10,973 bases of DNA, taken from an uncultured Eubacteriales bacterium (GTDB lineage Bacteria; Bacillota; Clostridia; Oscillospirales; Oscillospiraceae). The position numbers and the translations under genes are program-made. The stretch spans positions 1-10,973 of the forward strand of contig URQA01000086.1 of the NCBI GenBank assembly GCA_900549885.1. Direction: 5' to 3'. Under the pieces are notes generated by a model. It saw only the letters and a list, made by a program, of their open reading frames with translations. It was not told the DNA's origin and did no database searches. Shown here piece by piece: positions 1 through 5,940 of this stretch (within the stretch, counting starts at the first letter, position 1; the number at the start of each line of letters is the position of its first letter).

Positions 1-213
1 CCTGCCGCAGTTGGGGCATCGGACGCCGCCGCGCCGGACGGCCCACACCCATGCCCCGGCCAAGACCAGGACGACGCCCCCCAGAGCCAGGGCCGCCATC
101 ACGGCGTTCAGGGCGGATGGGCCGGTCCCCGCCCCTATTCCCTCGATCCCGATGGCGCATGCCGCGGCCCCCAGGGCGAAGAGCAGGCGGTGGGGATAGA
201 GCTTCCACTTCAT
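1..213 (-). CDS. Small membrane protein with a CPNCG zinc-ribbon-like start, partial
   Basis: The last gene of the lower operon. It runs off the left edge, so only the first 71 codons are visible. The start ATG (211-213) is preceded by AAAGGAGA with 7 nt spacing, which makes the start firm. The protein begins MKWKLYPHR and has two hydrophobic stretches, at about residues 9-25 and 35-57. A short basic linker (RRGG) and a CPNCG knuckle at residues 66-70 follow. A CxxCG after membrane helices suggests the first half of a zinc ribbon, whose second cysteine pair would lie outside the window. It starts 54 nt after truA and so is probably cotranscribed with it. I do not recognise a named family, and the function is unknown. 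I am sure it is a gene because of its RBS, its frame to the edge and its membrane-like composition; the zinc-ribbon reading is inference. Confidence 0.7.
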   Translation of the reverse strand, partial: MKWKLYPHRLLFALGAAACAIGIEGIGAGTGPSALNAVMAALALGGVVLVLAGAWVWAVRRGGVRCPNCGR

Positions 214-267
214 TGCCTCATCTCCTTTCCAGGACTGCCGGGGGACCGGCGCTTCCGGGGCCCGTAC

Positions 268-1023
268 TCAGAGCACGTCCTCATGATACCACAGGTTGGT
301 CATGTACAGCCCGTCGGGCGGGGCCGTGGGGCCGGCTAGAGTGCGGTTGCGGGAGGAAAGGATTTCCGGAATGTCCTCCGGGGCCAGTTTGCCCTCGGCG
401 GCGTAGATGCAGGTGCCCACCATGGCCCGGACCATGTTGTACAAAAATCCGTCGGCACACACCCGGCAGTCAATGATCTGGCCGCGGCGCTGAATGTCGA
501 AATAGTGGACGGTGCGCACGGTGGTTCTCGTCTCGGTGCCCACCGAGCGCACGGCGGCAAAGTCGTGGGTGCCCACAAACTGCGCCGCCGCCTGGGCCAT
601 GACAGCCTCGTCCAGCAGCTTGGGATAGAACCACACCCGGTTGACATAGAAAGGGTCCCGGATGCGGGAGTTGTAAATGCGGTAGGTGTACTCCTTTTTC
701 AGACAGGAGCCGATGGCGTTGAAGTAGTCAGGCACCACCGTGGCCTTGGACACCACGATGTCGCCGGGCAGCCGGGTGTTCACCGCCAGGGGCAACCGCT
801 CCACCGGGATGCCGGAGGTGGTGCGGAAGTTGGCCACATATACCCGAGCGTGGACCCCGGCGTCGGTGCGGCCCGCTCCGGTGACCTTCACCGGGTGGCA
901 CACCACTGAGGACAGGGCCTTTTCCAGCGTCTCGGCCACGGAGGAGGCGTTTTTCTGCACCTGCCAGCCGTGGTAGGCGGTGCCGGTATAGCTCAGGCGC
1001 AGGGCGATGTTGCGCTGCTCCAT
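268..1023 (-). CDS. truA: tRNA pseudouridine(38-40) synthase TruA
   Basis: A 251-residue cytoplasmic enzyme, normal length for the family, that converts uridines 38-40 of the tRNA anticodon stem-loop to pseudouridine. The N-terminal LSYTGTAYHGWQ (residues 10-21) and the catalytic segment GAGRTDAGVHA (49-59) are clear TruA signatures. Asp54 in GRTDAG is the expected nucleophile. Later RVWFYPK and GTHDFAA, and the FLYNMVRAMVGT region near the C-terminus, also fit the family. The frame stays open 15 codons further upstream, but AAAGGAGA at 1031-1038 stands 7 nt before the ATG at 1021-1023, so that start is chosen. It lies 34 nt downstream of ecfT, matching the ecfA-ecfA-ecfT-truA order known in Firmicutes such as Bacillus subtilis. 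The linkage is positional and no shared biochemistry is implied. Confidence 0.97.
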   Translation of the reverse strand: MEQRNIALRLSYTGTAYHGWQVQKNASSVAETLEKALSSVVCHPVKVTGAGRTDAGVHARVYVANFRTTSGIPVERLPLAVNTRLPGDIVVSKATVVPDYFNAIGSCLKKEYTYRIYNSRIRDPFYVNRVWFYPKLLDEAVMAQAAAQFVGTHDFAAVRSVGTETRTTVRTVHYFDIQRRGQIIDCRVCADGFLYNMVRAMVGTCIYAAEGKLAPEDIPEILSSRNRTLAGPTAPPDGLYMTNLWYHEDVL

Positions 1024-1057
1024 GGGGATATCTCCTTTCGGCAGGGAATGGCGGCCG

Positions 1058-1870
1058 TCACAGGCCAAGCCGCAGGCCCAGCACCCCGATGACCACGCAC
1101 AGGGCCATAAACAGGGCCATGGTTACCCAGTCCATGCCCTGGTAGTGCAGGGAGCGCATGCGGGTGCGGCCCTCGCCGCCGTGGTAGCACCGGCACTCCA
1201 TGGCGGTGGCCAGCTCGTCCGCCCGCCGGAAGGCAGACACGAACAGGGGCACCAGCAGGGGGATGAGGGCCTTTGCCTTCTGGATGAGGTTGCCAGAGTC
1301 GAAGTCCGCGCCCCGCGCCCGCTGGGCGGACATGATCTTGTCCGTCTCCTCAATGAGCAGAGGGATAAACCGCAGGGCAATGGACATCATCATGGCCAGC
1401 TCGTGGACCGGAATATGGATTTTTTTCAGCGGGCCCAGCAGGGATTCCAGTGCGTCGGTGAGGGCCAGGGGAGAGGTGGTGTAGGTCAGCAGGAAGGTGC
1501 AGGACACCAGCAGCATGATACGCACCACCATAAAAAAGGCGTGAAGGATGCCCTCCCAGGTGATTTCAAAGACCCAGAAAGCGGCGATGACGTGCTCCCC
1601 GGGATAGTAAAGGGCATTGAGAATGGCGGTGAACACCAGCAGGAACACCACCGGCTTCATCCCCCGCAGGATGGCTTTGGGGGAGATGGTGGACAGCTTT
1701 ACCGTCCCGGCCAGTACCAGGAACATCAGGGCATAAGTCACCCACCACTGGGCCAGGAACAGCGCCACGATATAACACACCACGCAGATGAGCTTGGTGC
1801 GGGGGTCCAGCCGGTGGACGATGGACTGCCCCGGGAAATACTGGCCCAGGGTGATGTCTTTCAGCGCCAT
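1058..1870 (-). CDS. ecfT: ECF transporter transmembrane subunit EcfT
   Basis: The membrane coupling subunit of an energy-coupling factor transporter. It carries the conformational change from the EcfA1/EcfA2 ATPases to exchangeable substrate-binding S subunits. It is 270 residues long, typical of the family, with helices at about 25-62, 70-90, 107-131 and 247-268. The N-terminal GQYFPGQSIVHRLDPRTKL and the middle PVHELAMMMSIALRFIPLL match Bacillota EcfT. Two cytoplasmic coupling motifs are expected. The first is intact as ARG at residues 185-187. The second position reads CRC (226-228, within AMECRCYHGGEGRTRM), where Ala-Arg-Gly is the usual form, so the arginine is kept but both neighbours are cysteines. 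The start ATG follows the ecfA2 stop with no gap (TAA then ATG), suggesting translational coupling. No S subunit is visible in the window, as expected for a group II system. Confidence 0.96.
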   Translation of the reverse strand: MALKDITLGQYFPGQSIVHRLDPRTKLICVVCYIVALFLAQWWVTYALMFLVLAGTVKLSTISPKAILRGMKPVVFLLVFTAILNALYYPGEHVIAAFWVFEITWEGILHAFFMVVRIMLLVSCTFLLTYTTSPLALTDALESLLGPLKKIHIPVHELAMMMSIALRFIPLLIEETDKIMSAQRARGADFDSGNLIQKAKALIPLLVPLFVSAFRRADELATAMECRCYHGGEGRTRMRSLHYQGMDWVTMALFMALCVVIGVLGLRLGL

Positions 1871-2776
1871 TTACAGCCACCTCTCTTTCCCGCGGGCGGA
1901 GGGCTGCCCGGATCCGCCCTGCTTTTGCGCCAGGGCGGCGAGTACCGCATCCCGGGCCTGCTCCACAGTGTACACCGAGGCGGGCACCTCCAGTCCCATG
2001 GCCCGCAGCCGGGCGAACACCCGGGTCATGGCAGGCACACCCAGGCCCATGTCCTCCAGCTCCCGGCCGTGGGAGAACACCTCACCCGGCGCTCCGGAGA
2101 AGGGAATGGAGCCGTTGGAGATGACTACCAGCCGCCCGGCCTCCCGGGCCACCTCCTCCATGGAGTGGGACACCAGGAGGATGGTGGCGTTTTTCTCCCG
2201 GTGATAGGTGCGGATGTTGTCCAGAATCTGGGCCGCCCCGGCCGGGTCCAGCCCGGCGGTTGGCTCGTCCAGGATAAGCACCCGGGGTTCCATGGCGATG
2301 ACGCCCGCAATGGCTACCCGGCGCTTCTGTCCGCCGGACAGCTCAAAGGGGGACTTGTCCAAAATCGGGTCATCCAGCCCCACGAAGCGGGCGGCCTGAC
2401 GGACCCGGCGGTCGATCTCATCTTCGTCCAGCCCCATGTTTCTGGGGCCGAAGGAGATATCCTTATACACCGTCTCCTCAAAGAGCTGGTACTCTGGATA
2501 CTGAAACACCAGCCCAACCTGGAAGCGCACGGCGCGGGTGCGCGCCTTGCTCTCCCAGATGTCCTGACCATCAAAGAGCACCTGGCCGGAGGTGGGCTTT
2601 AACAGCCCATTGAGGTGCTGGATGAGGGTGGATTTGCCCGAGCCGGTGCGGCCGATGATGGCCAGGTATTCCCCGGCCTGGGCGGAGAAGTCCACGCCGT
2701 TGAGAGCCGGGTGCTCAAAGGGGGTGCCGGCACTGTACAGGTGATGGAGTTGTCTTGTCTCGATGATTGGGGGCAT
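1871..2776 (-). CDS. ecfA2: ECF transporter ATP-binding subunit EcfA2
   Basis: The second ATPase of the ECF energising module, 301 residues. The ABC motifs are all in order: Walker A GRTGSGKST (42-50), Q-loop Gln92 in VFQYPEYQLFEETV, signature LSGGQ (146-150), Walker B VLILDE (166-171) and switch histidine His204 in SHSMEE. The QYPEYQLFEETV segment is typical of EcfA2 (CbiO2), compared with the QNPDNQIVA segment of EcfA1. The last 20 residues are a polar Gly/Ser/Lys/Arg-rich tail after the usual C-terminal domain. The start ATG has AAAGGA 8 nt upstream and lies 51 nt after the ecfA1 stop, a gap with no terminator-like structure. Its stop abuts the ecfT start. With EcfA1 it should form the heterodimer that hydrolyses ATP for vitamin or micronutrient uptake; the substrate is set by S subunits encoded elsewhere. 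Confidence 0.97.
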   Translation of the reverse strand: MPPIIETRQLHHLYSAGTPFEHPALNGVDFSAQAGEYLAIIGRTGSGKSTLIQHLNGLLKPTSGQVLFDGQDIWESKARTRAVRFQVGLVFQYPEYQLFEETVYKDISFGPRNMGLDEDEIDRRVRQAARFVGLDDPILDKSPFELSGGQKRRVAIAGVIAMEPRVLILDEPTAGLDPAGAAQILDNIRTYHREKNATILLVSHSMEEVAREAGRLVVISNGSIPFSGAPGEVFSHGRELEDMGLGVPAMTRVFARLRAMGLEVPASVYTVEQARDAVLAALAQKQGGSGQPSARGKERWL

Positions 2777-2827
2777 AGCGACAGTCCTTTGAAAAGTTTA
2801 GGAGTTGGAAAATGGATTCAGCTGGCA

Positions 2828-3673
2828 TTACGCCAACAGGGCGTATAAAGCGGCGGCGCAGCTGTCCACGTCCAGCGCGTCCAGGGGGACGTTTACACCG
2901 CTTTTACGAAGCTCATACATCAAGCCCACCGTCTCAGGCACTTCCAGCCCCAGAGCGCGCAGGCCAACCACGTCCTGGAACACGTCAGCAGGCCGCCCAT
3001 CGGCCACGATGCGTCCGTCGTGCATCACCACCAGCCGGTCGGCCTGGGCGGCCTCGTCCATGTGGTGGGTGATGAGCACCAGAGTGATGCCGAAAGTCTC
3101 TCTCAATTCCCGCAGGGTAGACATGACCTCCGCCCGGCCCACCGGGTCCAGCATGGCGGTGGGCTCGTCCAGCACCACGCACCGGGGACGCATGGCCAGC
3201 ACCCCTGCGATGGCCACCCGTTGCTTCTGCCCACCGGAAAGGAGGTGAGGAGCGTGGCGGGCATACTCCGTCATGCCCACCGCCTGGAGGGCGGCGTCCA
3301 CCCGCTGCCGGATCTCCGCCGGGGGAACTCCCAGATTCTCCGGGGCGAAGGCCACGTCCTCTTCCACCACGCTGGCCACGATCTGGTTGTCCGGGTTTTG
3401 GAACACCATGCCAACCTGACGGCGGATGTCCAGCAGCAGCGCCTCGTCGGCAGTGTCCATGCCGTCCACATACACCTTGCCCCCGCTGGGCAGAAGAATG
3501 GCGTTGAAGTGCTTGGCCAGAGTGGATTTGCCCGAGCCGTTGTGGCCTAAAATGGCCACGAAGGAACCTTCCCGAATGGTCAGGTCCACCCCGTCCAGCA
3601 CCGTGGGGGCCACGCCCTCCTCAGTGGTATAGCGAAAGACCAGGTCTTCCGTTTTGATAATCGCGTCTGACAT
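2828..3673 (-). CDS. ecfA1: ECF transporter ATP-binding subunit EcfA1
   Basis: The first ATPase of the ECF module, 281 residues. Visible motifs are Walker A GHNGSGKS (43-50), Q-loop Gln92 in FQNPDNQIVASVVEEDVAF, signature LSGGQ (145-149), Walker B VVLDE (166-170) and the H-loop THH (202-204). The QNPDNQIV stretch and the TAMLDP D-loop distinguish it as EcfA1. A TTG five codons further upstream is in frame, but AAGGAG (3680-3685) sits 6 nt before the ATG at 3671-3673 and overlaps that longer reading, so the ATG start is preferred. The gene follows the 90-residue unknown protein by 30 nt and precedes ecfA2 by 51 nt, consistent with a polycistronic transcript from the promoter at 4962-4990. Confidence 0.97.
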   Translation of the reverse strand: MSDAIIKTEDLVFRYTTEEGVAPTVLDGVDLTIREGSFVAILGHNGSGKSTLAKHFNAILLPSGGKVYVDGMDTADEALLLDIRRQVGMVFQNPDNQIVASVVEEDVAFAPENLGVPPAEIRQRVDAALQAVGMTEYARHAPHLLSGGQKQRVAIAGVLAMRPRCVVLDEPTAMLDPVGRAEVMSTLRELRETFGITLVLITHHMDEAAQADRLVVMHDGRIVADGRPADVFQDVVGLRALGLEVPETVGLMYELRKSGVNVPLDALDVDSCAAALYALLA

Positions 3674-3703
3674 AACAGGCTCCTTCAAGGGAGAAATAAG
3701 AGA

Positions 3704-3976
3704 TTATTTGCCGTAGACCACCTGGCGGGCCCGCTGGTGATCCCGGCGAGCCACATAGATCTTGTAGACGTAGGAGGTGGTATTGAACAGGGAGAACCGT
3801 TGGGCGGATGCGGCGGCGGCCCGGGCGTCTCCCCGGGCGCCCATGGCGGTGCTGCCGTTGCGCAGGGGAGTGATGGAGAAGGGGATGCCTGCCTGCTGGA
3901 GCTTATCCTTCACGGACCCCAGCTGCTGGGGGTCAGCCTCGGTAGCTAGAAGCTTTCGGTTGAGGATGCAGACCAT
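3704..3976 (-). CDS. Conserved-looking 90-residue protein, function unknown (weak DUF2007-like pattern)
   Basis: A small soluble protein with no signal peptide or membrane helix. The start ATG (3974-3976) has AAAGGAGA spaced about 7 nt upstream, so it is translated. The N-terminal part reads LLATEADPQQLGSVKDKLQQAGIPFSI (residues 9-35), an alpha helix leading into a beta strand. A low-complexity middle of Gly/Ala/Arg (43-58) follows, then a C-terminal strand and helix, YVYKIYVARRDHQRARQVVYGK (69-90). The pattern resembles the DUF2007 type, where a helix ending in AGIP is paired with a final strand plus a helix ending in a RAR-like sequence, but this is judged by eye and is weak. It sits between a methyltransferase and ecfA1 in one operon (83-nt and 30-nt gaps). 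I do not assign a function. Confidence 0.8.
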   Translation of the reverse strand: MVCILNRKLLATEADPQQLGSVKDKLQQAGIPFSITPLRNGSTAMGARGDARAAAASAQRFSLFNTTSYVYKIYVARRDHQRARQVVYGK

Positions 3977-4037
3977 AGCAAGTCTCCTTTCTGCTGGTGG
4001 GGAGGTGGGTCAGCCCCTGGGCCACCCCTTTCATAGG

Positions 4038-4058
4038 GGACCGGAGAGTCTCCGGCCC
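4038..4058 (-). other. Intercistronic hairpin between methyltransferase and small unknown gene
   Basis: On the minus-strand transcript CCGGAG and CTCCGG (4041-4046 and 4050-4055) pair around a 3-nt loop. One G-U wobble and two G-C pairs lengthen the stem to 9 bp. It begins 1 nt after the methyltransferase stop. No U-run follows, so it is unlikely to be a full terminator. A second, overlapping CCCCT/AGGGG hairpin (4025-4039) could compete with it. It may be an RNA-processing or stability element that sets relative expression of the first gene; that is inference. Confidence 0.45.
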
Positions 4059-4059
4059 T

Positions 4060-4923
4060 CTAGTTGTAGGTCCACCGGCCGGTGGCGCCGCAGGGCAGGG
4101 CAAGACCGCTGGCGGACACCGGCAGGCCCAGCTCGTCGGACACGGTATGGCCACCGAACTTGCCGCCGACGACGGACTGCAAAATATAGGTGAGCACCGA
4201 CGGGGCCAGCCCCGTGGTGTAGGAGTTGAGAATGACAAACAGCGGATGGTCGCTGAGCACCCCGGACACCAGTTCTACAAAGGGGTAGAGGCTGTCTTCC
4301 AGCTTCCACACCTCGCCGGAAGGCCCCCGGCCGTAGGAGGGGGGGTCCATGATGATGGCGTCATAGCGGCGGCCCCGGCGGATCTCCCGCTCTACAAATT
4401 TGGCGCAGTCGTCCACGATCCATCGGATGGGCCTGTCCTCCAGCCCGGACAGCCGGGCGTTGTCTCTGGCCCACTGGACCATACCCTTTGCCGCATCCAC
4501 GTGGCACACGCTGGCTCCAGCCGCCGCACAGGCCACGGTGGCTCCCCCGGTATAGGCGAACAGGTTCAATACGCTGACGGGCCGGCCGGCTTTCTGGATG
4601 AGATCCCGGGCGAAGTCCCAGTTGGCTGCCTGTTCGGGGAACAGGCCGGTGTGCTTGAAGTTCATCAGCCCCACTTGAAATGTCAAGTCCCGGTAACGGA
4701 CCTGCCACCGCTCGGGCACCTTCTTGCTGGCCCATTGGCCGCCCCCGGTGCGGGAGCGGGCATACCGGGCATCGGGCTTGTCCCAGCCCCGGTGGCTGCG
4801 GGGAGTGTCCCAGATGGCCTGGGGGTCGGGCCGCACCAGGGTATAGCCCCCCCAGCGTTCCAGCTTTTCCCCCAGGGAGCAGTCCAGAAGTTCGTAGTCC
4901 TTCCATTGGTCCGCAATCCACAT
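4060..4923 (-). CDS. Class I SAM-dependent methyltransferase (RlmI/RlmK-like catalytic domain)
   Basis: A 287-residue cytoplasmic methyltransferase, first gene of the lower operon. Residues 91-102 (HTGLFPEQAANW) followed by VLNLFAYTGGATVA (118-131) form the SAM-binding motif I region. The acidic end of strand 2 is Asp143 in VDAAKGMVQWARDN, and the catalytic-type motif IMDPPSYGRGP (191-201) follows. This is the arrangement of the Methyltrans_SAM domain found in 23S rRNA cytosine methyltransferases such as RlmI. The N-terminal PUA domain of RlmI is absent; the first 80 residues are a different, Trp/Arg-rich segment. An in-frame TTG lies nine codons upstream, but GGAGGGG (4932-4938) sits 8 nt before the ATG at 4921-4923, which decides the start. 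The substrate is probably nucleic acid, given the DPPSY motif, but rRNA is not proven. Confidence 0.85.
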   Translation of the reverse strand: MWIADQWKDYELLDCSLGEKLERWGGYTLVRPDPQAIWDTPRSHRGWDKPDARYARSRTGGGQWASKKVPERWQVRYRDLTFQVGLMNFKHTGLFPEQAANWDFARDLIQKAGRPVSVLNLFAYTGGATVACAAAGASVCHVDAAKGMVQWARDNARLSGLEDRPIRWIVDDCAKFVEREIRRGRRYDAIIMDPPSYGRGPSGEVWKLEDSLYPFVELVSGVLSDHPLFVILNSYTTGLAPSVLTYILQSVVGGKFGGHTVSDELGLPVSASGLALPCGATGRWTYN

Positions 4924-4931
4924 ATCTCGAG

Positions 4932-4938
4932 CCCCTCC
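4932..4938 (-). promoter_or_regulatory. Ribosome binding site deciding the methyltransferase start
   Basis: GGAGGGG on the minus strand, 8 nt before ATG 4921-4923. It lies inside the longer TTG-initiated reading frame, so the shorter protein is preferred. Confidence 0.75.
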
Positions 4939-4961
4939 AAACACAGACAATAATTCAAAAT

Positions 4962-4990
4962 ATTATACAATACTTTCCCAACCTAGTCAA
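4962..4990 (-). promoter_or_regulatory. Sigma-A-type promoter of the methyltransferase-ECF-truA operon
   Basis: The minus strand carries TTGACT (-35, 4985-4990), a 17-nt spacer and a perfect TATAAT (-10, 4962-4967). That is 11 of 12 consensus positions with ideal spacing. The predicted start is near 4955, giving a leader of about 30 nt before the methyltransferase ATG with no room for a riboswitch. It begins right after the U-tract of the upstream terminator. This is the best promoter in the window and probably drives seven genes. Confidence 0.88.
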
Positions 4991-4998
4991 ATGAAAAC

Positions 4999-5032
4999 CC
5001 GGCGCCCAGCATCCAAAATTGCCAGGCGCCGG
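4999..5032 (-). terminator. Intrinsic terminator after the phosphodiesterase gene
   Basis: CCGGCGCC pairs with GGCGCCGG. On minus-strand RNA the stem extends inward by five more pairs (two of them G-U) to 13 bp with an 8-nt loop, and is followed by GTTTTCATTT. The wobble pairs would be mismatches on the plus strand, so the structure favours minus-strand transcription. It starts 7 nt past the phosphodiesterase stop. Confidence 0.85.
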
Positions 5033-5039
5033 AGAGGCA

Positions 5040-5936
5040 TCAGGGCTCAAATTGTTCAAAAATAGACAGGCAGCCGTCTCTCTCACATTCGGCCAGCTCC
5101 GACGGCGTGCGGACGGTCCAGCTTACCTCCCGTACGCCCCAGGCCCGCCGGATCAGCCGCAGGGCCAGTCGGCGGCGGTGGTGGAGGTTGTAGGCGATGA
5201 AGTCCGGAGTGGTGAGAAAGCTGGTGAGCAGATGAGTCATGACAAAATCCGCGCCGCGGCCCAGTCCGGTGCGGGTCTTGAGAAAATTTTCGCTCAGCTG
5301 GCCCCGGCACACGTCAGGCCGGTGCTTTTTCAGCCAGCGCACCGCCAGGGGGTGGAAGGACTCGATGCAATAGTCCACCTGGTATTGGTCCAGCAGGTCG
5401 CAGGTGGCTTTGGCCAGGGCGGCGGCGTTGCCCTCTACCTTCAGCTCCACAATGAGGGGGGACTTGCCCTGGAAGAGGGGGAGTACTTCTTCCAGGAAGG
5501 GAATCTTCTCATCCGTGCCCTCCAGGCGGTATTTCCCAAGCTGAGCGGCGGTGAGCTGGGATGCCTTCACATCCGCCCCGGCAGTACGCAGCAGGGAGTC
5601 GTCATGGATCACCGCCAGGCGGCCGTCCCGGGTCAGATGGACGTCCAGCTCCGCGCCGTAGCCGTGTTCCGCCGCTAGGCGGAAAGCGGCCAGAGAATTT
5701 TCGGGGATGCCGTGCTCTTTGTCGTGGAGGCCCCGGTGGGCATATCGGAAGCGTTCCAGAACGGGCCAGGCCGGATGGTTGCGCCGGCCGTGGAGCATGG
5801 CGGTCCAAATGAGGAAGAAGAGCAGGACAGCCTGGACGACACCGACCACAATCAGCACAGGCAGGGCCAGGGGGAGCAGGGCGGCACAGACGGCCAGCGC
5901 CGCAATGAGAAGAAGCAAACAGAGAATTCGTGTCAT
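5040..5936 (-). CDS. Membrane-anchored glycerophosphodiester phosphodiesterase (GDPD family)
   Basis: A GDPD-fold enzyme, 298 residues, predicted to hydrolyse glycerophosphodiesters to sn-glycerol 3-phosphate and an alcohol. The N-terminus is strongly hydrophobic from about residue 4 to 48, long enough for two helices. It has basic residues on both sides (Arg3 and HGRR at 49-52), so a membrane hairpin with a cytoplasmic catalytic domain is most likely; a single spanning helix would place it outside. Catalytic motifs follow in order: HRG (67-69), EN (79-80), ELDVHLTRDG (96-105) and HDD (111-113) with the second catalytic histidine. ELK (164-166) and WTVRTPSEL (273-281) near the end complete the barrel. 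The start ATG 5934-5936 has GGAGGA 8 nt upstream inside the end of the transporter gene. It is 4 nt from that gene, so the two are coupled. The physiological substrate is unknown. Confidence 0.92.
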   Translation of the reverse strand: MTRILCLLLLIAALAVCAALLPLALPVLIVVGVVQAVLLFFLIWTAMLHGRRNHPAWPVLERFRYAHRGLHDKEHGIPENSLAAFRLAAEHGYGAELDVHLTRDGRLAVIHDDSLLRTAGADVKASQLTAAQLGKYRLEGTDEKIPFLEEVLPLFQGKSPLIVELKVEGNAAALAKATCDLLDQYQVDYCIESFHPLAVRWLKKHRPDVCRGQLSENFLKTRTGLGRGADFVMTHLLTSFLTTPDFIAYNLHHRRRLALRLIRRAWGVREVSWTVRTPSELAECERDGCLSIFEQFEP

Positions 5937-5940
5937 GGCC

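Noticed and set aside
214..267. Terminator between truA and the left-edge gene
   Set aside because: Only a 4-bp CCGG/CCGG stem without a U-run is present, and a strong ribosome site follows, so read-through is more likely.
1007..2602. 531-codon open frame on the plus strand
   Set aside because: It lies antisense to truA, ecfT and ecfA2, all of which have clear family motifs. Its product is Gly/His/Gln-rich low complexity, as expected from the complement of GC-rich codons.
3997..4953. 318-codon open frame on the plus strand
   Set aside because: Antisense shadow of the methyltransferase; low-complexity product with no ribosome site.
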